Source: Bathymodiolus brooksi (lineage: Eukaryota; Mollusca; Bivalvia; Mytilida; Modiolidae). Taken from it: DNA of 64,000 bases. The notes beneath the pieces were generated by a model. The model was not told where the DNA came from. It ran no database searches and saw only the letters and a program-made list of their open reading frames with translations. Of this stretch, positions 24,659 through 38,400 are shown one piece after another. Position 1 is the first letter of the stretch. The number at the start of each line of letters is the position of its first letter. The position numbers were made by a program, and so were the translations under genes. Location of the stretch: contig OY804589.1 in NCBI GenBank assembly GCA_963680875.1, positions 29,924,962 through 29,988,961 of the forward strand, written 5' to 3'.

Positions 24659-27600
24659 TCATACACAAGTTCTTTATAGGTTCTCATACACACGGTCTTT
24701 ATAGGTTCTCATACACACGTTCTCTATAGGTTCTCATACACAAGTTCTTTATAGGTTCTCATACACAAGTTCTTCATAGGTTCTCATACACAAGTTCTTT
24801 ATAGGTTCTCATACACAAGTTCTGTGTAGGTTCTCATACACAAGTTCTGAATAAGTTCTCATACACAAGTTCTTTATAGGTTCTCATCCACAAGTTCTTT
24901 ATAAGTTTTCATACACAAGTTCTTTATAAGTTCTCATACACAAGTTCTTTATAGGTTCTCATACACAAGTTCTTTATAAGTTCTCATGCACAAGTTCTTA
25001 ATAGGTTCTCATACACAAGTTCTTTATAGGTTCTCATACATAAGTTCTTTATAGGTTCTCATACACAAGTTCTTTATAGGTTCTCATACACACGTTCTTT
25101 ATAGGTTCTCATGCACACGTTCTCTATAGGTTCTCATACACAAGTTCTTTATAGGTTCTCATACACAAATTCTTCATAGGTTCTCATACACAAGTTCTTT
25201 ATAGGTTCTAATACACCAGTTCTTTATAGGTTCTTATACACAGGTTCTTTATAGGTTCTCATACACAAGTTCTTTATAGGTTCTCATACACAAGTTCTTT
25301 ATAAGTTCTCATACACAAGTTCTTTATAGGTTCTCATACACAAGTTCTTTATAGGTTCTCATACACACGTTCTTTATAGGTTCTCATACACACGTTCTCT
25401 ATAGGTTCTCATACACAAGTTCTTTATAGGTTCTCATACACAAGTTCTTTATAGGTTCTCATACATAAGTTCTTTATAGGTTCTCATACACAAGTTCTTT
25501 ATAGGTTCCCATACACACGTTCTTTATAGGTTCTCATACACACGTTCTCTATAGGTTCTCATACACAAGTTCTTTATAGGTTCTCATACACAAGTTCTTC
25601 ATAGGTTCTCATACACAAGTTCTTTATAGGTTCTCATACACCAGTTCTTTATAGGTTCTCATACACAGGTTCTTTATAGGTTCTCATACACAAGTTCTTT
25701 ATAGGTTCTCATACACAAGTTCTTTACAGGTTCTCATACACAAGTTCTGTATAGGTTCTCATACACAAGTTCTTTATAGGTTTTCATACACAAGTTCTTT
25801 ATAAGTTCTCATACATAAGTTCTTTATAGGTTCTCATACACAAGTTCTGTGTAGGTTCTCATACACAAGTTCTGAATAAGTTCTCATACACAAGTTCTTT
25901 ATAGGTTCTCATCCACAAGTTCTTTATAAGTTTTCATACACAAGTTCTTTATAAGTTCTCATACACAAGTTCTTTATATGTTCTCATACACAAGTTCTTT
26001 ATAAGTTCTCATGCACAAGTTCTTTATAGGTTCTCATACACAAGTTCTTTATAGGTTCTCATACATAAGTTCTTTATAGGTTCTCATACACAAGTTCTTT
26101 ATAGGTTCTCATACACACGTTCTTTATAGGTTCTCATGAACACGTTCTCTATAGGTTCTTATGCACAAGTTCTTTATAGGTTCTCATACACAAATTCGTC
26201 ATAGGTTCTCATACACAAGTTCTTTATAGGTTCTAATACACCAGTTCTTTATAGGTTCTCATACACAGGTTCTTTATAGGTTCTCATACACAAGTTCTTT
26301 ATAGGTTCTCATACACAAGTTCTTTATAAGTTCTCATACACAAGTTCTTTATAGGTTCTCATCCACAAGTTCTTTATAAGTTTTCATACACAAGTTCTTT
26401 ATAAGTTCTCATACACAAGTTCTTTATAGGTTCTGATACACAAGTTCTTTATAGGTTCTCATACACACGTTCTTTAAAGGTTCTCATGCACACGTTCTCT
26501 ATAGGTTCTCATACACAAGTTCTTTATAGGTTTTCATACACAAGTTCTTTATAAGTTCTCATACATAAGTTCTTTATAGGTTCTCATACACACGTTCTTT
26601 ATAGGTTCTCATACACACGTTCTCTATAGGTTCTCATACACAAGTTCTTTATAGGTTCTCATACACAAGTTCTTCATAGGTTCTCATACACAAGTTCTTT
26701 ATAGGTTCTCATACACAAGTTCTTTATAGGTTCTCATACATAAGTTCTTTATAGGTTCTCATACACAAGTTCTTTATAGGTTTTCATACACACGTTCTTT
26801 ATAGGTTCTCATACACACGTTCTCTATAGGTTCTCATACACAAGTTCTTTATAGGTTCTCATACACAAGTTCTTCATAGGTTCTCATACACAAGTTCTTT
26901 ATAGGTTCTCATACACCAGTTCTTAATAGGTTCTCATACACAGGTTCTTTATAGGTTCTCATACACAAGTTCTTTATAGGTTCTCATACACAAGTTCTTT
27001 ACAGGTTCTCATACACAAGTTCTGTATAGGTTCTCATACACAAGTTCTTTATAAGTTCTCATACACAAGTTCTTTATAGGTTCTCATACACAAGTTCTGT
27101 GTAGGTTCTCATACACAAGTTCTTTATAAGTTCTCATACACAAGTTCTTTATAGGTTCTCATACACAAGTTCTTTGTAGGTTCTCATACACAAGTTCTTT
27201 ATAGGTTTTCATACACAAGTTCTTTATATGTTCTCATACATAAGTTCTTTATAGGTTCTCATACACAAGTTCTGTGTAGGTTCTCATACACAAGTTCTTT
27301 ATAGGTTCTCATACACAAGTTCTTTATAGGTTCTCATCCACAAGTTCTTTATAAGTTCTCATACACAAGTTCTTTATAAGTTCTCATACACACGTTCTTT
27401 ATAGGCTCTCATACACAAGTTCTTTATACGTTCTCATACACAAGTTCTTTATAGGTTCTCATACACAAGTTCTTTATAGGTTCTCATACAAAAGTTCTTT
27501 ATAAGTTCTCATACACAAGTTCTTTATAAGTTCTCATACACAAGTTCTTTATAAGTTCTCATACACAAGTTCTTTATAGGTTCTCATACACAAGTTATTT

Positions 27601-30600
27601 ATAAGTTCTCATATACAAGTTCTTTATAAGTTCTCATACACAAGTTCTTTATAGGTTCTCATACACAAGTTCTTTATAGGTTTTCATACACAAGTTTTTA
27701 TAAGTTCTCATACACAAGTTCTTTATAAGTTCTCATACACAAGTTCTTTATAGGTTCTCATACACAAGTTCTTTATAGGTTCTCATACACAAGTTCTTTA
27801 TAGGTTCTCATACACAAGTTCTTTATAGGTTCTCATACACAAGTTCTTTATAGGTTCTCATACACAAGTTCTTTATATGTTCTCATACACAAGTTCTTTA
27901 TAGGTTCTCATACACAGGTTCTTTATAGGTTCTCATACACAAGTTCTTTATATGTTCTCATACACAAGTTCTTTATAGGTTCTCATACACAAGTTCTTTA
28001 TAGGTTCTCATACACAAGTTCTTTATAGGTTTTCATACACAAGTTCTGTATAGGTTCTCATACACAAGTTCTTTATAAGTTCTCATACACAAGTTCTTTA
28101 TAGGTTCTCATACACAAGTTCTGTGTAGGTTCTCATACACAAGTTCTTTACAAATTCTCATACACAAGTTCTTTATAGGTTTTCATACACAAGTTCTTTA
28201 TAAGTTCTCATACATAAGTTCTTTATAGGTTCTCATACACAAGTTCTGTGTAGGTTCTCATACACAAGTTCTGAATAAGTTCTCATACACAAGTTCTTTA
28301 TAGGTTCTCATCCACAAGTTCTTTATAAGTTTTCATACACAAGTTCTTTATAAGTTCTCATACACAAGTTCTTTATAGGTTCTCATACACAAGTTCTTTA
28401 TAAGTTCTCATGCACAAGTTCTTTATAGGTTCTCATACACAAGTTCTTTATAGGTTCTCATACATAAGTTCTTTATAGGTTCTCATACACAAGTTCTTTA
28501 TAGGTTCTCATACACACGTTCTTTATAGGTTCTCATGCACACGTTCTCTATAGGTTCTTATGCACAAGTTCTTTATAGGTTCTCATACACAAATTCGTCA
28601 TAGGTTCTCATACACAAGTTCTTTATAGGTTCTAATACACCAGTTCTTTATAGGTTCTCATACACAGGTTCTTTATAGGTTCTCATACACAAGTTCTTTA
28701 TAGGTTCTCATACACAAGTTCTTTATAAGTTCTCATACACAAGTTCTTTATAGGTTCTCATACACAAGTTCTTTATAGGTTCTCATACACACGTTCTTTA
28801 TAGGTTCTCATACACACGTTCTCTATAGGTTCTCATACACAAGTTCTTTATAGGTTCTCATACACAAGTTCTTCATAGGTTCTCATACACAAGTTCTTTA
28901 TAGGTTCTCATACACAAGTTCTGTGTAGGTTCTCATACACAAGTTCTGAATAAGTTCTCATACACAAGTTCTTTATAGGTTCTCATCCACAAGTTCTTTA
29001 TAAGTTTTCATACACAAGTTCTTTATAAGTTCTCATACACAAGTTCTTTATATGTTCTCATACACAAGTTCTTTATAAGTTCTCATGCACAAGTTCTTAA
29101 TAGGTTCTCATACACAAGTTCTTTATAGGTTCTCATACATAAGTTCTTTATAGGTTCTCATACACAAGTTCTTTATAGGTTCTCATACACACGTTCTTTA
29201 TAGGTTCTCATGCACACGTTCTCTATAGGTTCTCATACACAAGTTCTTTATAGGTTCTCATACACAAATTCTTCATAGGTTCTCATACACAAGTTCTTTA
29301 TAGGTTCTAATACACCAGTTCTTTATAGGTTCTTATACACAGGTTCTTTATAGGTTCTCATACACAAGTTCTTTATAGGTTCTCATACACAAGTTCTTTA
29401 TAAGTTCTCATACACAAGTTCTTTATAGGTTCTCATACACAAGTTCTTTATAGGTTCTCATACACACGTTCTTTATAGGTTCTCATACACACGTTCTCTA
29501 TAGGTTCTCATACACAAGTTCTTTATAGGTTCTCATACACAAGTTCTTCATAGGTTCTCATACACAAGTTCTTTATAGGTTCTCATACACAAGTTCTTTA
29601 TAGGTTCTCATACATAAGTTCTTTATAGGTTCTCATACACAAGTTCTTTATAGGTTCCCATACACACGTTCTTTATAGGTTCTCATACACACGTTCTCTA
29701 TAGGTTCTCATACACAAGTTCTTTATAGGTTCTCATACACAAGTTCTTCATAGGTTCTCATAAACAAGTTCTTTATAGGTTCTCATACACCAGTTCTTTA
29801 TAGGTTCTCATACACAGGTTCTTTATAGGTTCTCATACACAAGTTCTTTATAGGTTCTCATACACAAGTTCTTTACAGGTTCTCATACACAAGTTCTGTA
29901 TAGGTTCTCATACACAAGTTCTTTATAGGTTTTCATACACAAGTTCTTTATAAGTTCCCATACATAAGTTCTTTATAGGTTCTCATACACAAGTTCTGTG
30001 TAGGTTCTCATACACAAGTTCTGAATAAGTTCTCATACACAAGTTCTTTATAGGTTCTCATCCACAAGTTCTTTATAAGTTTTCATACACAAGTTCTTTA
30101 TAAGTTCTCATACACAAGTTCTTTATAGGTTCTCATACACAAGTTCTTTATAAGTTCTCATGCACAAGTTCTTTATAGGTTCTCATACACAAGTTCTTTA
30201 TAGGTTCTCATACATAAGTTCTTTATAGGTTCTCATACACAAGTTCTTTATAGGTTCTCATACACACGTTCTTTATAGGTTCTCATGCACACGTTCTCTA
30301 TAGGTTCTTATGCACAAGTTCTTTATAGGTTCTCATACACAAATTCGTCATAGGTTCTCATACACAAGTTCTTTATAGGTTCTAATACACCAGTTCTTTA
30401 TAGGTTCTCATACACAGGTTCTTTATAGGTTCTCATACACAAGTTCTTTATAGGTTCTCATACACAAGTTCTTTATAAGTTCTCATACACAAGTTCTTTA
30501 TAGGTTCTCATACACAAGTTCTTTATAGGTTCTCATACACACGTTCTTTATAGGTTCTCATACACACGTTCTCTATAGGTTCTCATACACAAGTTCTTTA

Positions 30601-31402
30601 TAGGTTCTCATACACAAGTTCTTCATAGGTTCTCATACACAAGTTCTTTATAGGTTCTCATACACAAGTTCTGTGTAGGTTCTCATACACAAGTTCTGAA
30701 TAAGTTCTCATACACAAGTTCTTTATAGGTTCTCATCCACAAGTTCTTTATAAGTTTTCATACACAAGTTCTTTATAAGTTCTCATACACAAGTTCTTTA
30801 TAGGTTCTCATACACAAGTTCTTTATAAGTTCTCATGCACAAGTTCTTAATAGGTTCTCATACACAAGTTCTTTATAGGTTCTCATACATAAGTTCTTTA
30901 TAGGTTCTCATACACAAGTTCTTTATAGGTTCTCATACACACGTTCTTTATAGGTTCTCATGCACACGTTCTCTATAGGTTCTCATACACAAGTTCTTTA
31001 TAGGTTCTCATACACAAATTCTTCATAGGTTCTCATACACAAGTTCTTTATAGGTTCTAATACACCAGTTCTTTATAGGTTCTTATACACAGGTTCTTTA
31101 TAGGTTCTCATACACAAGTTCTTTATAGGTTCTCATACACAAGTTCTTTATAAGTTCTCATACACAAGTTCTTTATAGGTTCTCATACACAAGTTCTTTA
31201 TAGGTTCTCATACACACGTTCTTTATAGGTTCTCATACACACGTTCTCTATAGGTTCTCATACACAAGTTCTTTATAGGTTCTCATACACAAGTTCTTCA
31301 TAGGTTCTCATACACAAGTTCTTTATAGGTTCTCATACACAAGTTCTTTATAGGTTCTCATACATAAGTTCTTTATAGGTTCTCATACACAAGTTCTTTA
31401 TA

Positions 31403-34400
31403 GGTTCCCATACACACGTTCTTTATAGGTTCTCATACACACGTTCTCTATAGGTTCTCATACACAAGTTCTTTATAGGTTCTCATACACAAGTTCTTCA
31501 TAGGTTCTCATACACAAGTTCTTTATAGGTTCTCATACACCAGTTCTTTATAGGTTCTCATACACAGGTTCTTTATAGGTTCTCATACACAAGTTCTTTA
31601 TAGGTTCTCATACACAAGTTCTTTACAGGTTCTCATACACAAGTTCTGTATAGGTTCTCATACACAAGTTCTTTATAAGTTCTCATACACAAGTTCTTTA
31701 TAGGTTCTCATACACAAGTTCTGTGTAGGTTCTCATACACAAGTTCTTTATAAGTTCTCATACACAAGTTCTTTATAGGTTCTCATACACAAGTTCTTTG
31801 TAGGTTCTCATACACAAGTTCTTTATAGGTTTTCATACACAAGTTCTTTATAAGTTCTCATACATAAGTTCTTTATAGGTTCTCATACACAAGTTCTGTG
31901 TAGGTTCTCATACACAAGTTCTTTATAGGTTCTCATACACAAGTTCTTTATAGGTTCTCATCCACAAGTTCTTTATAAGTTCTCATACACAAGTTCTTTA
32001 TAAGTTATCATACACAAGTTCTTTATAGGCTCTCATACACAAGTTCTTTATACGTTATCATACACAAGTTCTTTATAGGTTCTCATACACAAGTTCTTTA
32101 TAAGTTCTCATACATAAGTTCTTTATAGGTTCTCATACACAAGTTCTGTGTAGGTTCTCATACACAAGTTCTGAATAAGTTCTCATACACAAGTTCTTTA
32201 TAGGTTCTCATCCACAAGTTCTTTATAAGTTTTCATACACAAGTTCTTTATAAGTTCTCATACACAAGTTCTTTATAGGTTCTCATACACAAGTTCTTTA
32301 TAGGTTTTCATACACAAGTTTTTATAAGTTCTCATACACAAGTTCTTTATAAGTTCTCATACACAAGTTCTTTATTGGTTCTCATACACAAGTTCTTTAT
32401 AGGTTCTCATACACAAGTTCTTTATAGGTTCTCATACACAAGTTCTTTATAGGTTCTCATACACAAGTTCTTTATAGGTTCTCATACACAAGTTCTTTAT
32501 ATGTTCTCATACACAAGTTCTTTATAGGTTCTCATACACAGGTTCTTTATAGGTTCTCATACACAAGTTCTTTATATGTTCTCATACACAAGTTCTTTAT
32601 AGGTTCTCATACACAAGTTCTTTATAGGTTCTCATACACAAGTTCTTTATAGGTTTTCATACACAAGTTCTGTATAGGTTCTCATACACAAGTTCTTTAT
32701 AAGTTCTCATACACAAGTTCTTTATAGGTTCTCATACACAAGTCCTGTGTAGGTTCTCATACACAAGTTCTTTACAAATTCTCATACACAAGTTCTTTAT
32801 AGGTTCTCATACACAAGTTCTTCATAGGTTCTCATACACAAGTTCTTTATAAGTTCTCATACAGAAGTTCTTTATAGGTTCTCATGCACAAGTTCTTTTA
32901 AGTTCTCATACACAAGTTCTTTATAGGTTTTCATACACAAGTTCTTTATAAGTTCTCATACATAAGTTCTTTATAGGTTCTCATACACAAGTTCTGTGTA
33001 GGTTCTCATACACAAGTTCTGAATAAGTTCTCATACACAAGTTCTTTATAGATTCTCATCCACAAGTTCTTTATTAGTTTTCATACACAAGTTCTTTATA
33101 AGTTCTCATACACAAGTTCTTTATAGGTTCTCATACACAAGTTCTTTATAAGTTCTCATGCACAAGTTCTTTATAGGTTCTCATACACAAGTTCTTTATA
33201 GGTTCTCATACATAAGTTCTTTATAGGTTCTCATACACAAGTTCTTTATAGGTTCTCATACACACGTTCTTTATAGGTTCTCATGCACACGTTCTCTATA
33301 GGTTCTTATGCACAAGTTCTTTATAGGTTCTCATACACAAATTCGTCATAGGTTCTCATACACAAGTTCTTTATAGGTTCTAATACACCAGTTCTTTATA
33401 GGTTCTCATACACAAGTTCTTTATAGGTTCTCATACACAAGTTCTTTATAGGTTCTCATACACAAGTTCTTTATAAGTTCTCATACACAAGTTCTTTATA
33501 GGTTCTCATACACAAGTTCTTTATAGGTTCTCATACACACGTTCTTTATAGGTTCTCATACACACGTTCTCTATAGGTTCTCATACACAAGTTCTTTATA
33601 GGTTCTCATACACAAGTTCTTCATAGGTTCTCATACACAAGTTCTTTATAGGTTCTCATACACAAGTTCTTTATAGGTTCTCATACATAAGTTCTTTATA
33701 GGTTCTCATACACAAGTTCTTTATAGGTTCCCATACACACGTTCTTTATAGGTTCTCATACACACGTTCTCTATAGGTTCTCATACACAAGTTCTTTATA
33801 GGTTCTCATACACAAGTTCTTCATAGGTTCTCATAAACAAGTTCTTTATAGGTTCTCATACACCAGTTCTTTATAGGTTCTCATACACAGGTTCTTTATA
33901 GGTTCTCATACACAAGTTCTTTATAGGTTCTCATACACAAGTTCTTTACAGGTTCTCATACACAAGTTCTGTATAGGTTCTCATACACAAGTTCTTTATA
34001 GGTTTTCATACACAAGTTCTTTATAAGTTCTCATACATAAGTTCTTTATAGGTTCTCATACACAAGTTCTGTGTAGGTTCTCATACACAAGTTCTGAATA
34101 AGTTCTCATACACAAGTTCTTTATAGGTTCTCATCCACAAGTTCTTTATAAGTTTTCATACACAAGTTCTTTATAAGTTCTCATACACAAGTTCTTTATA
34201 GGTTCTCATACACAAGTTCTTTATAAGTTCTCATGCACAAGTTCTTTATAGGTTCTCATACACAAGTTCTTTATAGGTTCTCATACATAAGTTCTTTATA
34301 GGTTCTCATACACAAGTTCTTTATAGGTTCTCATACACACGTTCTTTATAGGTTCTCATGCACACGTTCTCTATAGGTTCTTATGCACAAGTTCTTTATA

Positions 34401-35475
34401 GGTTCTCATACACAAATTCGTCATAGGTTCTCATACACAAGTTCTTTATAGGTTCTAATACACCAGTTCTTTATAGGTTCTCATACACAGGTTCTTTATA
34501 GGTTCTCATACACAAGTTCTTTATAGGTTCTCATACACAAGTTCTTTATAAGTTCTCATACACAAGTTCTTTATAGGTTCTCATACACAAGTTCTTTATA
34601 GGTTCTCATACACACGTTCTTTATAGGTTCTCATACACACGTTCTCTATAGGTTCTCATACACAAGTTCTTTATAGGTTCTCATACACAAGTTCTTCATA
34701 GGTTCTCATACACAAGTTCTTTATAGGTTCTCATACACAAGTTCTGTGTAGGTTCTCATACACAAGTTCTGAATAAGTTCTCATACACAAGTTCTTTATA
34801 GGTTCTCATCCACAAGTTCTTTATAAGTTTTCATACACAAGTTCTTTATAAGTTCTCATACACAAGTTCTTTATAGGTTCTCATACACAAGTTCTTTATA
34901 AGTTCTCATGCACAAGTTCTTAATAGGTTCTCATACACAAGTTCTTTATAGGTTCTCATACATAAGTTCTTTATAGGTTCTCATACACAAGTTCTTTATA
35001 GGTTCTCATACACACGTTCTTTATAGGTTCTCATGCACACGTTCTCTATAGGTTCTCATACACAAGTTCTTTATAGGTTCTCATACACAAATTCTTCATA
35101 GGTTCTCATACACAAGTTCTTTATAGGTTCTAATACACCAGTTCTTTATAGGTTCTTATACACAGGTTCTTTATAGGTTCTCATACACAAGTTCTTTATA
35201 GGTTCTCATACACAAGTTCTTTATAAGTTCTCATACACAAGTTCTTTATAGGTTCTCATACACAAGTTCTTTATAGGTTCTCATACACACGTTCTTTATA
35301 GGTTCTCATACACACGTTCTCTATAGGTTCTCATACACAAGTTCTTTATAGGTTCTCATACACAAGTTCTTCATAGGTTCTCATACACAAGTTCTTTATA
35401 GGTTCTCATACACAAGTTCTTTATAGGTTCTCATACATAAGTTCTTTATAGGTTCTCATACACAAGTTCTTTATA
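31403..35475 (+). repeat. 4,073-bp higher-order repeat block
   Basis: Diagnostic variants repeat at exactly 4,073 bp: GGTTCCC at 29,653 and 33,726 and at 31,403 and 35,476; the 24-bp unit at 32,318 and 36,391; the rare TTTATTGG at 32,371 and 36,444. The block splits into 2,323 + 1,750 bp, and 1,750 bp is itself a recurring period. Both ends of the interval given are marker positions, not true boundaries. Confidence 0.7.
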
Positions 35476-38400
35476 GGTTCCCATACACACGTTCTTTATA
35501 GGTTCTCATACACACGTTCTCTATAGGTTCTCATACACAAGTTCTTTATAGGTTCTCATACACAAGTTCTTCATAGGTTCTCATACACAAGTTCTTTATA
35601 GGTTCTCATACACCAGTTCTTTATAGGTTCTCATACACAGGTTCTTTATAGGTTCTCATACACAAGTTCTTTATAGGTTCTCATACACAAGTTCTTTACA
35701 GGTTCTCATACACAAGTTCTGTATAGGTTCTCATACACAAGTTCTTTATAAGTTCTCATACACAAGTTCTTTATAGGTTCTCATACACAAGTTCTGTGTA
35801 GGTTCTCATACACAAGTTCTTTATAAGTTCTCATACACAAGTTCTTTATAGGTTCTCATACACAAGTTCTTTGTAGGTTCTCATACACAAGTTCTTTATA
35901 GGTTTTCATACACAAGTTCTTTATAAGTTCTCATACATAAGTTCTTTATAGGTTCTCATACACAAGTTCTGTGTAGGTTCTCATACACAAGTTCTTTATA
36001 GGTTCTCATACACAAGTTCTTTATAGGTTCTCATCCACAAGTTCTTTATAAGTTCTCATACACAAGTTCTTTATAAGTTATCATACACAAGTTCTTTATA
36101 GGCTCTCATACACAAGTTCTTTATACGTTATCATACACAAGTTCTTTATAGGTTCTCATACACAAGTTCTTTATAAGTTCTCATACATAAGTTCTTTATA
36201 GGTTCTCATACACAAGTTCTGTGTAGGTTCTCATACACAAGTTCTGAATAAGTTCTCATACACAAGTTCTTTATAGGTTCTCATCCACAAGTTCTTTATA
36301 AGTTTTCATACACAAGTTCTTTATAAGTTCTCATACACAAGTTCTTTATAGGTTCTCATACACAAGTTCTTTATAGGTTTTCATACACAAGTTTTTATAA
36401 GTTCTCATACACAAGTTCTTTATAAGTTCTCATACACAAGTTCTTTATTGGTTCTCATACACAAGTTCTTTATAGGTTCTCATACACAAGTTCTTTATAG
36501 GTTCTCATACACAAGTTCTTTATAGGTTCTCATACACAAGTTCTTTATAGGTTCTCATACACAAGTTCTTTATATGTTCTCATACACAAGTTCTTTATAG
36601 GTTCTCATACACAGGTTCTTTATAGGTTCTCATACACAAGTTCTTTATATGTTCTCATACACAAGTTCTTTATAGGTTCTCATACACAAGTTCTTTATAG
36701 GTTCTCATACACAAGTTCTTTATAGGTTTTCATACACAAGTTCTGTATAGGTTCTCATACACAAGTTCTTTATAAGTTCTCATACACAAGTTCTTTATAG
36801 GTTCTCATACACAAGTCCTGTGTAGGTTCTCATACACAAGTTCTTTACAAATTCTCATACACAAGTTCTTTATAGGTTCTCATACACAAGTTCTTCATAG
36901 GTTCTCATACACAAGTTCTTTATAAGTTCTCATACAGAAGTTCTTTATAGGTTCTCATGCACAAGTTCTTTTAAGTTCTCATACACAAGTTCTTTATAGG
37001 TTTTCATACACAAGTTCTTTATAAGTTCTCATACATAAGTTCTTTATAGGTTCTCATACACAAGTTCTGTGTAGGTTCTCATACACAAGTTCTGAATAAG
37101 TTCTCATACACAAGTTCTTTATAGATTCTCATCCACAAGTTCTTTATAAGTTTTCATACACAAGTTCTTTATAAGTTCTCATACACAAGTTCTTTATAGG
37201 TTCTCATACACAAGTTCTTTATAAGTTCTCATGCACAAGTTCTTTATAGGTTCTCATACACAAGTTCTTTATAGGTTCTCATACATAAGTTCTTTATAGG
37301 TTCTCATACACAAGTTCTTTATAGGTTCTCATACACACGTTCTTTATAGGTTCTCATGCACACGTTCTCTATAGGTTCTTATGCACAAGTTCTTTATAGG
37401 TTCTCATACACAAATTCGTCATAGGTTCTCATACACAAGTTCTTTATAGGTTCTAATACACCAGTTCTTTATAGGTTCTCATACACAAGTTCTTTATAGG
37501 TTCTCATACATAAGTTCTTTATAGGTTCTCATACACAAGTTCTTTATAGGTTTTCATACACACGTTCTTTATAGGTTCTCATACACACGTTCTCTATAGG
37601 TTCTCATACACAAGTTCTTTATAGGTTCTCATACACAAGTTCTTCATAGGTTCTCATACACAAGTTCTTTATAGGTTCGCATACACCAGTTCTTTATAGG
37701 GTCTCATACACAGGTTCTTTATAGGTTCTCATACACAAGTTCTTTATAGGTTCTCATACACAAGTTCTTTACAGGTTATCATACACAAGTTCTGTATAGG
37801 TTCTCATACACAAGTTCTTTATAAGTTCTCATACACAAGTTCTTTATAGGTTCTCATACACAAGTTCTGTGTAGGTTCTCATACACAAGTTCTTTATAAG
37901 TTCTCATACACAAGTTCTTTATAGGTTCTCATACACAAGTTCTTTGTAGGTTCTCATACACAAGTTCTTTATAGGTTTTCATACACAAGTTCTTTATAAG
38001 TTCTCATACATAAGTTCTTTATAGGTTCTCATACACAAGTTCTGTGTAGGTTCTCATACACAAGTTCTTTATAGGTTCTCATACACAAGTTCTTTATAGG
38101 TTCTCATCCACAAGATCTTTATAAGTTCTCATACACAAGTTCTTTATAAGTTCTCATACACAAGTTCTTTATAGGCTCTCATACACAAGTTCTTTATACG
38201 TTCTCATACACAAGTTCTTTATAGGTTCTCATACACAAGTTCTTTATAGGTTCTCATACAAAAGTTCTTTATAAGTTCTCATACACAAGTTCTTTATAAG
38301 TTCTCATACACAAGTTCTTTATAAGTTCTCATACACAAGTTCTTTATAGGTTCTCATACACAAGTTATTTATAAGTTCTCATATACAAGTTCTTTATAAG

